The notes beneath the pieces are model-generated. The model had not been told where the DNA came from and searched no databases. It saw nothing but the letters and a program-made list of their open reading frames with translations. 6,105 nucleotides of DNA from an uncultured Aquimarina sp. (GTDB lineage Bacteria > Bacteroidota > Bacteroidia > Flavobacteriales > Flavobacteriaceae). The translations under genes were made by a program, and so were the position numbers. The DNA lies in contig CALGNG010000150.1 of NCBI GenBank assembly GCA_937958735.1, positions 1-6,105 on the forward strand, in the 5' to 3' direction. Below are positions 1 through 4,824 of the stretch, piece by piece. Numbering within the stretch: the stretch's first letter is position 1; each line of letters begins with the position of its first letter.

Positions 1-283
1 TAAGTGGTTCGGTATCGTTTTTTAAATCGTAAGTAAGATATCCAAAAATCCAGTCGTTGGTAAGTTGTTGGTACTCGCTTAATTGTTCGAAAGCATTTTG
101 GGTGTCGGTCTGTATAGATGTAAAAGCGTCTGCGGCAAGTATAGCTTCGTAAGCTCCAGTATTTTTTTCTTTGTACTGGTTGGAGTCTAGCCAAATAATT
201 TCCTCGTATTGCTGTCCCCAATGAAGTAATTTTTCTTTAAAAGGAAGTAGATCCGGTAATGGAAAGGATTTTGTAGTACGCAC
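1..283 (-). CDS. pabB: Aminodeoxychorismate synthase component I (PabB-like), N-terminal part, cut by window edge
   Basis: About 94 codons are visible, translated from a GTG at 283-281 (first residues MRTTKSFPLPDLLPFK); the frame stays open to the left edge. The segment ending FGYLTYDLKNDTEPL matches the N-terminal beta-rich region of chorismate-utilising enzymes (PabB/TrpE), where a GYLxYD motif is typical, and the preceding DAFTSIQTD and NAFEQLSEYQQ segments resemble flavobacterial PabB proteins as I remember them. PabB aminates chorismate to 4-amino-4-deoxychorismate in the cytoplasm, on the way to folate. The catalytic C-terminal domain is outside the window, so TrpE (anthranilate synthase component I) cannot be excluded. 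GTG was chosen because no in-frame ATG fits and a promoter box lies only about 10 bases upstream. It lies downstream of the dinB-like gene on the same strand but has its own promoter-like sequence. Confidence 0.62.
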   Translation of the reverse strand, partial: MRTTKSFPLPDLLPFKEKLLHWGQQYEEIIWLDSNQYKEKNTGAYEAILAADAFTSIQTDTQNAFEQLSEYQQLTNDWIFGYLTYDLKNDTEPL

Positions 284-292
284 TTTTTTTGG

Positions 293-300
293 CAAATATA
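293..300 (-). promoter_or_regulatory. Bacteroidota -7 promoter box for pabB
   Basis: On the minus strand this reads TATATTTG, a perfect match to the TAnnTTTG -7 element used by the Bacteroidota primary sigma factor. The GTG start begins 9 bases after the box, so the predicted leader is only a few bases long. No clear TTG -33 element is visible upstream; that region is occupied by a hairpin. Confidence 0.55.
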
Positions 301-308
301 AAACCTTT

Positions 309-343
309 GTTCTAAAATAAAACCTCGAATTTTACTTTAGAAC
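309..343 (-). terminator. AT-rich hairpin between the dinB-like gene and pabB, possible terminator
   Basis: Arms 309-322 and 330-343 pair over 14 positions around a 7-base loop; the one mismatch becomes a G-U pair in the minus-strand RNA. It sits 26 bases after the dinB-like stop codon, and its 3' arm (TTTTATTTTAG) is U-rich, but no clean U run follows it. It also covers the expected -33 area of the pabB promoter, so it could act as a regulatory site instead. Confidence 0.4.
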
Positions 344-368
344 TTTAAAATAAAGTTTAAAAACAGAA

Positions 369-878
369 TTAGATTCCTTTACGTTGCTTAAGTGGTGTAG
401 TAGGGTTGTAGCCAAAGCCTTTAACCTCGTGGGTAATTTCTAGTTGATGTAATATATAGCCAATAGTTGCAAAGTGATGTATTGCATGGCTGTGTGCAAA
501 AGCCATAATGCTTTCTAATGTATAACTTACGGTAACTTCTCCTTGGCCTAAATCATCGGTTACATGAATAATATAGTTAGTGCTAATGTCTGTAAAGCGT
601 ACAAAAGTTTCTTGTATCTCTCTAATTTTAGCAATAGCTACTTCTTTATTGTTGGCTATAGATTCGTCTCTTTTTCTGTTAACAAGGTTAATCTCGTTAG
701 CATCTAAACCATCTATAATACAGCTAAAAAAGTCTAAAGTATGTCTTAGGTGAGAGCCTATACTAGAAAAATAAGGCCCTACACTAGTATCTGTGTAAGT
801 ATTATTTTCGATAGCATTTAAAAGGGATATGGCCTGATTTAGATTGTGGTTAACAGCAGAGATTATGGAAGCTTTCAT
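369..878 (-). CDS. DinB/YfiT-like family protein (putative metal-binding four-helix bundle)
   Basis: The 169-residue length is typical of the DinB-like family, cytoplasmic four-helix proteins that usually bind a divalent metal through three histidines and include thiol transferases and proteins of unknown role. Histidines cluster in the expected two places: SHLRHTLDFF (H43, H46) in the second helix and AHSHAIHHFATIGYIL (H129, H131, H134, H135) in a later one. One of H43/H46 together with H131 and H135 would make a family-like triad, which is my inference. The C-terminal FGYNPTTP segment is reminiscent of flavobacterial members. No signal peptide or membrane segment is seen. The reaction and substrate cannot be told from the sequence. 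The start at 878 is the first ATG, lacks a Shine-Dalgarno sequence as usual for this phylum, and is divergent from the secreted-protein gene at 1047. Confidence 0.85.
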   Translation of the reverse strand: MKASIISAVNHNLNQAISLLNAIENNTYTDTSVGPYFSSIGSHLRHTLDFFSCIIDGLDANEINLVNRKRDESIANNKEVAIAKIREIQETFVRFTDISTNYIIHVTDDLGQGEVTVSYTLESIMAFAHSHAIHHFATIGYILHQLEITHEVKGFGYNPTTPLKQRKGI

Positions 879-906
879 TGAATAGTTGAATTATTAACTA
901 ATGGGA

Positions 907-914
907 TAAAGGTA
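907..914 (-). promoter_or_regulatory. Weak -7-like box upstream of the dinB-like gene
   Basis: The minus strand reads TACCTTTA, which differs from TAnnTTTG only at the last base. It lies 28 bases before the ATG, a plausible distance. No TTG is found at the usual upstream spacing, so this is tentative. Confidence 0.33.
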
Positions 915-929
915 AGCATTTATTATTTA

Positions 930-997
930 TTTATCGTAAATTAAGGTCTACTCACCATCTGTTAAAGTTTAGACAAAATACATAATTTAACGATAAA
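930..997. repeat. Long imperfect inverted repeat in divergent intergenic region
   Basis: Arm 930-943 (TTTATCGTAAATTA) is the reverse complement of arm 983-997 (TAATTTAACGATAAA) apart from one extra A. A second, nested pair, GTCTA at 946-950 and TAGAC at 970-974, lies inside. The right arm covers the region about 15-29 bases upstream of the -7 box at 1012, roughly where RNA polymerase would contact a -33 element. It may be a binding site for a dimeric or looping regulator of the two divergent genes. The sequence is AT-rich, so chance is a real alternative. Confidence 0.45.
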
Positions 998-1011
998 GTA
1001 CATTTTTGTGT

Positions 1012-1019
1012 TATCTTTG
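1012..1019 (+). promoter_or_regulatory. Bacteroidota -7 promoter box for the secreted coiled-coil protein gene
   Basis: TATCTTTG is a perfect TAnnTTTG match, 27 bases before the ATG at 1047, giving a predicted leader of roughly 20 bases. The same box sequence occurs before pyrF. No TTG lies at the usual -33 spacing. Confidence 0.6.
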
Positions 1020-1046
1020 CTATATGTCTAAAAAAAAAACACTTAC

Positions 1047-1880
1047 ATGAAAAAAATCACATTATTCGTATTTGCTTTTTTTATAATCTCGGTTATTTCC
1101 GCGCAACATTGCGATAGGGCTTTTAGTGCAGCAAACTATTCTGTATCTCATACCAATAAGGCATACGAATCTAATAATACAGAGCATGTAAGGGAGTGGA
1201 CAGAAAAAGCTATGGAAACTTTTTCGGAAGTAGAACAAATTACGGCAGATTGTGGTTGCGATGCTGTTTCGGAGTTGGCATATCAAGGTTATGAAGCTTG
1301 TGATAGAGCCCAAGGGGAAAATTTATATGAGCGGTCTCATTTTTTTGCTAAACGAGCTAAAGAAAAAGCCAAAGCAATGATTATTGCTCTTTCTAAATGT
1401 ACGAATATTCCTTTAAGTGATATTGAGGCAAGACGTAATGTAGGAGGAGAACCTTTAGCTTCAGAGAATAGTTATGACGCGAGTACTGTCCAAAACGATT
1501 TGGATGTACAACAAGAAGAATTGCTTAGAAAACAACAAGAATTAATAGAGCAGCAAAAGATTTTAAAAAAGCAGTTAGAAGACCAGGCAAAGCAAGTAGC
1601 TGTTTTAAAACAGCAAAGAGCTAGTGAATTGATACAACAAAAAAGAATTAAAGTAAATGCCGAAGTGGCTTTAGCGGAGATTCAAAAGAATTTCGAGAAA
1701 TTAGCTACTGCCCTAAACTGTCCAGAAGCTTTAAAAGCGGCTCGTATATCTTTTATACATACTATAGGTGCTTTGGAGAAGGAAAGCTTGGGAGATACAA
1801 AGTCCTATTATACTTTAAAGCTTAATGAAATTATAGATAAATTCAACGTTAGTTTTTCTGAGTGTGCCAGTAGTTGGTAG
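1047..1880 (+). CDS. Secreted coiled-coil protein of unknown function
   Basis: I do not recognise a named family. Residues 1-19 form a signal peptide (two lysines, a hydrophobic core, then VISA before Q20), so the protein is probably exported to the periplasm; no lipobox or T9SS tail is seen. Residues 20-120 look helical and alanine- and glutamate-rich, with cysteines at 22, 69, 71, 85 and 118, including a DCGC motif at 68-71. Residues 125-150 are a polar linker. Residues 152-215 are a Gln/Glu/Lys-rich stretch with heptad-like spacing of leucine, isoleucine and valine, typical of a coiled coil. The last 60 residues are again helical, with cysteines at 225 and 273. Seven cysteines in the mature chain imply disulfides with one left free, or a partner. 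The region of AxxYxxN-like helices followed by DCxC recalls small uncharacterised Bacteroidota exported proteins. It has its own promoter box and terminator, so it appears to be a single-gene unit. Confidence 0.8.
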   Translation: MKKITLFVFAFFIISVISAQHCDRAFSAANYSVSHTNKAYESNNTEHVREWTEKAMETFSEVEQITADCGCDAVSELAYQGYEACDRAQGENLYERSHFFAKRAKEKAKAMIIALSKCTNIPLSDIEARRNVGGEPLASENSYDASTVQNDLDVQQEELLRKQQELIEQQKILKKQLEDQAKQVAVLKQQRASELIQQKRIKVNAEVALAEIQKNFEKLATALNCPEALKAARISFIHTIGALEKESLGDTKSYYTLKLNEIIDKFNVSFSECASSW

Positions 1881-1905
1881 AAAATCTTTCTTATATTTAT
1901 ATTAT

Positions 1906-1939
1906 AAACAACCACGTTTTTACGTGGTTGTTTTGTTTT
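1906..1939 (+). terminator. Strong intrinsic terminator after the secreted-protein gene
   Basis: Arms 1906-1917 (AAACAACCACGT) and 1922-1933 form a perfect 12-bp stem with a TTTT loop, followed by a T-rich tail (TGTTTT, interrupted by one G). It begins 26 bases after the stop codon. It ends only about 14-20 bases before the moeA ATG, an unusual placement that is discussed in the findings. Confidence 0.85.
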
Positions 1940-1953
1940 AAAACCCCAATAAT

Positions 1954-3129
1954 ATGATATCGGTAACAGAAGCAATAGAAAAAGTAACGTCCTATTTATA
2001 TAAGGGTACTCCAATAGAAATACCAATCCAAGAGGCTTTAAATTTTGTATTGGCAGCGGAAGTGTTTTCCTTAATAGATATGCCCCCTTTTCCACAATCT
2101 GCTATGGATGGTTATGCGGTTAATGGAGTTAGCCAATTGGAGTATGCTATAATTGGGGAGGTTAAGGCAGGAGACGGGCAAGAGCTAAGTTTAGAAGAGG
2201 GGGAAGCAGTGCGTATTTTTACAGGTGCTCCAGTACCCCAGACGGCAACTGCTGTAATAATGCAAGAAAAAACAAGTGTAAAGAGCAGACAGCTTATTTT
2301 AGAAGAGGCTCCTGTGCACCATCAAAATATTAGACCGCAAGCAGAGCAAATAAAAAAAGGAGAAGTAGCGGTGGGTAAAGGTCAAAAATTATCGCCATCG
2401 GCACTTAGTTTTTTGGTGGGTTTGGGAGTAACTAAAGTAAAAGTATACCCTAAACCAAAAGTAGGTATTGTAGTTACAGGTAGCGAATTAATAGAGGCAG
2501 GGACTCCACTTACTTATGGTAAAATATACGAGAGTAATGCTACTTTATTGGAGCAAACCTTAAGGCAAGAAGGATTAGAAGAAGTAAATGTATATAGGGT
2601 GGCCGATAATTATGAGGCTACAGTACAATTGTTGGATAAAGTAACTAATGCTAATAATTTTGTACTGGTTAGTGGTGGAATTTCTGTAGGGGATTATGAT
2701 TTTGTAGGCAAAGCATTAAAAGAATTAGGTACTCAAGAAGTTTTTTATAAGGTAAAGCAAAAGCCAGGTAAACCGTTATTTTTTGGGAAAAGAGGTACTG
2801 CGTTTGTTTATGCCTTACCAGGGAACCCAGCCTCGGCATTAACCTGTTTTTACACCTATGCCTTACCTATGTTAAGGTATTATGCGGGAAATAAAAATCC
2901 GTTTTTGCCAAGAAGTCAAAAGAGGTTATCTAAGAGTTATGAGGTAAAAGGGGTTAGAGCTCAGTTCTTGAAAGCAATAATAACTAACGATACAGTAGCG
3001 GTGCTAACACAACAAAGTTCTGCAATGATCTCGGGTTTTATAGAGGCCAATGCCTATGTCTTTGTTCCTGAATTTAGTAACGGTGTTTTAGAAGAAGGAC
3101 GTTTGTTAGAGGTAATTTTATTGCCTTAA
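1954..3129 (+). CDS. moeA: Molybdopterin molybdenumtransferase MoeA
   Basis: MoeA inserts molybdate into adenylylated molybdopterin in the cytoplasm, the last general step of molybdenum cofactor synthesis. The 391 residues match the usual ~400. Family motifs appear in order: PPFPQSAMDGYAV (44-56; D52 corresponds to the essential Asp of the SAMDGYA motif), RIFTGAPVP (87-95), NIRPQAEQIKKGE (125-137), VVTGSELIEAG (173-183), SGGISVGDYDF (240-250), KQKPGKPLFFG (268-278) and ALPGNPASAL (287-296). These cover the N-terminal domains and the MoCF-binding domain; residues after about 320 form the small C-terminal beta domain. The NIR motif carries AEQI where E. coli MoeA has GEDI. No other molybdenum cofactor gene is in the window, so the partners must be elsewhere. 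The ATG has no Shine-Dalgarno sequence and follows closely after a terminator hairpin. It converges with pyrF. Confidence 0.95.
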   Translation: MISVTEAIEKVTSYLYKGTPIEIPIQEALNFVLAAEVFSLIDMPPFPQSAMDGYAVNGVSQLEYAIIGEVKAGDGQELSLEEGEAVRIFTGAPVPQTATAVIMQEKTSVKSRQLILEEAPVHHQNIRPQAEQIKKGEVAVGKGQKLSPSALSFLVGLGVTKVKVYPKPKVGIVVTGSELIEAGTPLTYGKIYESNATLLEQTLRQEGLEEVNVYRVADNYEATVQLLDKVTNANNFVLVSGGISVGDYDFVGKALKELGTQEVFYKVKQKPGKPLFFGKRGTAFVYALPGNPASALTCFYTYALPMLRYYAGNKNPFLPRSQKRLSKSYEVKGVRAQFLKAIITNDTVAVLTQQSSAMISGFIEANAYVFVPEFSNGVLEEGRLLEVILLP

Positions 3130-3165
3130 TTATTATTGGTGATAAAAAGCCGTAGATAGCTAGTT

Positions 3166-3207
3166 AATACTGAAATACCTTGTTTATTGTCATGGCATTT
3201 CAGTATT
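3166..3207. terminator. Hairpin between convergent moeA and pyrF, possible bidirectional terminator
   Basis: Arms 3166-3176 (AATACTGAAAT) and 3197-3207 (ATTTCAGTATT) are perfect 11-base complements; after one mismatch, CC at 3178-3179 can pair with GG at 3194-3195, and TG/CA pairs may extend it. It lies 37 bases after the moeA stop and 39 bases beyond the pyrF stop. No good U run follows it on either strand, so it may block read-through or protect 3' ends rather than act as a classic intrinsic terminator. Confidence 0.5.
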
Positions 3208-3245
3208 GATATGTTTAAAAATAATATATTAAGTAATAAAAAGAC

Positions 3246-4055
3246 TTATAAAAAAGCAGCCATTTCTTGCTGTAATATTAAGGCAGCTTCTTGTGCTTTT
3301 GTAGCAAAATCGATGCCGTTACTAGCATATATAATTCCTCTGGAAGAGTTAATAAGTAATCCAATTTGACTGTTTAGTCCATACTTGCATACTTCGTTTA
3401 AACTACCGCCTTGCGCTCCAACTCCAGGGACTAATAAAAAGCTATTAGGAACTATTTTTCTTATTTCGGTAAAGTATTCTGCTTTTGTGGCGCCAACAAC
3501 GTACATTAGATTTTCCGAATTTTCCCAAGATTTAGAAGTTTCCAATACGTGTTTGTACACTTCTATGTCGTTTATTTTTTTTGTTTGAAAATCAAACGCT
3601 CCTTTATTAGAAGTTAAAGCAAGCATAATGGTGTGCTTGTCTTTAAAAGCCAAAAAAGGTTCTACAGAATCTTGTCCCATATATGGTGCTACAGTTACCG
3701 AGTCAAAAGACAAATCTTCAAAAAAGGCTTTTGCATACATGGTAGAGGTGTTTCCTATATCTCCGCGTTTAGCGTCTGCAATGGTAAATATTTCTGGGTA
3801 TTTAGTATTTAAGTATTCTATAGTTTTTTGAAGAGACAACCAGCCTTTAATACCATAAGCTTCGTAAAAAGCAGTGTTGGGCTTATAGCTTACTGCTATA
3901 TGATGTGTAGCGTCTATAATAGCTTTATTAAATTCGAAAATTGGATCTTCTTTATCTAATAAATGTGGAGGTATTTTGGATATATCCACATCTAAACCAA
4001 TACATAAAAAAGATTTTTTTCGTTTAATTTCGGCAACAAGCAATTCGGTAGTCAT
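3246..4055 (-). CDS. pyrF: Orotidine-5'-phosphate decarboxylase (long, subfamily 2 type)
   Basis: PyrF decarboxylates OMP to UMP, the last step of de novo pyrimidine synthesis, in the cytoplasm as a TIM-barrel dimer. At 269 residues it fits the longer subfamily found in Bacteroidota, mycobacteria and others, rather than the ~230-residue E. coli form. Visible motifs are FLCIGLDVD (16-24), [13 protein letters not shown] (56-68), the catalytic [10 protein letters not shown] (94-103, with the Asp-Lys-Asp arrangement D94, K96, D99), [15 protein letters not shown] (120-134), [10 protein letters not shown] (208-217) and [11 protein letters not shown] (235-245), which includes the phosphate-binding arginine R239. 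All expected active-site motifs are intact. The ATG at 4055 is supported by a perfect promoter box 17 bases upstream. It is a single-gene unit here, facing moeA and downstream of the terminator of the GlcG-like gene. Confidence 0.96.
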   Translation of the reverse strand: MTTELLVAEIKRKKSFLCIGLDVDISKIPPHLLDKEDPIFEFNKAIIDATHHIAVSYKPNTAFYEAYGIKGWLSLQKTIEYLNTKYPEIFTIADAKRGDIGNTSTMYAKAFFEDLSFDSVTVAPYMGQDSVEPFLAFKDKHTIMLALTSNKGAFDFQTKKINDIEVYKHVLETSKSWENSENLMYVVGATKAEYFTEIRKIVPNSFLLVPGVGAQGGSLNEVCKYGLNSQIGLLINSSRGIIYASNGIDFATKAQEAALILQQEMAAFL

Positions 4056-4071
4056 TCAATAATATTTTCCG

Positions 4072-4079
4072 CAAAGATA
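4072..4079 (-). promoter_or_regulatory. Bacteroidota -7 promoter box for pyrF
   Basis: The minus strand reads TATCTTTG, a perfect TAnnTTTG match identical to the box at 1012. It lies 16 bases before the ATG, giving a leader of roughly 10 bases. No TTG is visible at the usual -33 distance. Confidence 0.6.
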
Positions 4080-4150
4080 ACTTCTTTTAATAAGTGTTAA
4101 AAAAAGAATGGAAAGTAAATATAGTTTCTTGTAAATTATAGAAAAAAATA

Positions 4151-4195
4151 GGGAAGAAAAAATAAAGCGGAAAACCGTTAAGTGTTTCCGCTTTA
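4151..4195 (-). terminator. Intrinsic terminator downstream of the GlcG-like gene
   Basis: Arms 4163-4173 and 4185-4195 (TAAAGCGGAAA and its complement) form a perfect 11-bp stem with an 11-base loop. In the minus-strand RNA the stem is followed at once by TTTTTTCTTCCC, the U run of an intrinsic terminator. It lies about 100 bases after the stop codon at 4295. A flanking GGGAA (4151-4155) / TTCCC (4197-4201) pair could extend the structure. It separates the GlcG-like transcript from pyrF, which has its own promoter box. Confidence 0.75.
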
Positions 4196-4294
4196 ATTCC
4201 CTTTTATGTATTAGAGTATTTATACTAGCCCAAAACTACTAGATAAACCATCCATCACGATGTTCTAACACATAAATTGGTTTTTTATATATTG

Positions 4295-4693
4295 TTATAA
4301 TGCACTGGCACCAGCGTCTGCAACAGCATGGTCGTTTTCTACACTACTACCACTAACACCAATAGCTCCAATAATTTCGCCAGCAGCATTTTTAATAGGT
4401 ACTCCTCCAGGAAAAGTAATTAGTCCATTGTTAGAGTGCTCTATGTTAAATAAAGGGCCACCTGGCTGTGATAATTCTCCAATAACGCCCGTATTCATGT
4501 CAAAGAAACGAGCTGTTTTTGCTTTTTTAATAGAGATGTCTAAAGATCCTAACCAAGCTCCGTCCATACGAGCAAAAGCTACTAAATTGGCTCCAGCATC
4601 GACAATAGCAATATTCATTTTAGTGTCTAACGCAATAGATTTTTCTTTAGCTACTGCTATAATATTTTCTGCTTGTAATAATGTAATATTCAT
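4295..4693 (-). CDS. GlcG/HbpS family (DUF336, haem-degrading-like) protein
   Basis: The 132-residue protein matches the whole length of the GlcG/HbpS family. Visible family features are [23 protein letters not shown] (28-50), [11 protein letters not shown] (54-64), [16 protein letters not shown] (73-88), [21 protein letters not shown] (95-115) and a tail rich in Asp and Ala ([12 protein letters not shown]). Members include HbpS, a haem-binding protein of Streptomyces, and GlcG, which is encoded with glycolate oxidase genes in E. coli; most have no proven function. There is no signal peptide, so it is probably cytoplasmic. No glycolate or haem genes are visible nearby, so context does not settle the role. 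The ATG at 4693 has no Shine-Dalgarno sequence; a small palindrome lies 39 bases upstream, and a terminator follows the gene. Confidence 0.88.
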   Translation of the reverse strand: MNITLLQAENIIAVAKEKSIALDTKMNIAIVDAGANLVAFARMDGAWLGSLDISIKKAKTARFFDMNTGVIGELSQPGGPLFNIEHSNNGLITFPGGVPIKNAAGEIIGAIGVSGSSVENDHAVADAGASAL

Positions 4694-4731
4694 GGGTTAT
4701 TATTTTCTAGTAAAATTTTAAGCTAAGTCGC

Positions 4732-4748
4732 ATTAAAGGTGCTTTAAT
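4732..4748. promoter_or_regulatory. Short palindrome upstream of the GlcG-like gene, possible operator
   Basis: ATTAAAG at 4732-4738 and CTTTAAT at 4742-4748 are perfect inverted repeats around a 3-base centre. On the minus strand the palindrome contains CACCTTTA, a weak -7-like box 40 bases before the ATG. A symmetric site overlapping a promoter is what a repressor would use, but the site is short and AT-rich. Confidence 0.3.
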
Positions 4749-4824
4749 AACTAAAAAGAATAGTTATTTTTAAAATAAACTTTTTGAGGTATTAATTGTT
4801 GAAAAACAAATAGTTAAAGCGGTG

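Noticed and set aside
1489..1650. Gln- and Lys-rich stretch considered as a DNA tandem repeat
   Set aside because: The codons for Gln and Lys recur, but there is no constant repeat unit; it is a coiled-coil composition effect.
1808..2095. Minus-strand open frame of 95 codons opposite the secreted-protein gene end and moeA start
   Set aside because: It crosses the end of one well-supported gene, a terminator and the start of moeA, and has no recognisable domain; it is an antisense shadow.
3385..3831. Plus-strand open frames within pyrF
   Set aside because: pyrF has every active-site motif on the other strand; these frames are shadows.
4220..4255. Tiny minus-strand reading frame of 11 codons (MDGLSSSFGLV) between the GlcG-like gene and its terminator
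   Set aside because: Too short to support as a gene, with no promoter or homology that I can recognise. It happens to lie in frame after the GlcG-like stop, beyond a second in-frame stop, so it could be a degraded tail, but nothing shows this.
4762..4780. AT-only hairpin (AGTTATTTT with AAAATAAACT) that could terminate the glycoside hydrolase-like gene
   Set aside because: The stem has a bulge and no GC core, so in such AT-rich DNA it is expected by chance; a terminator there is possible but unsupported.
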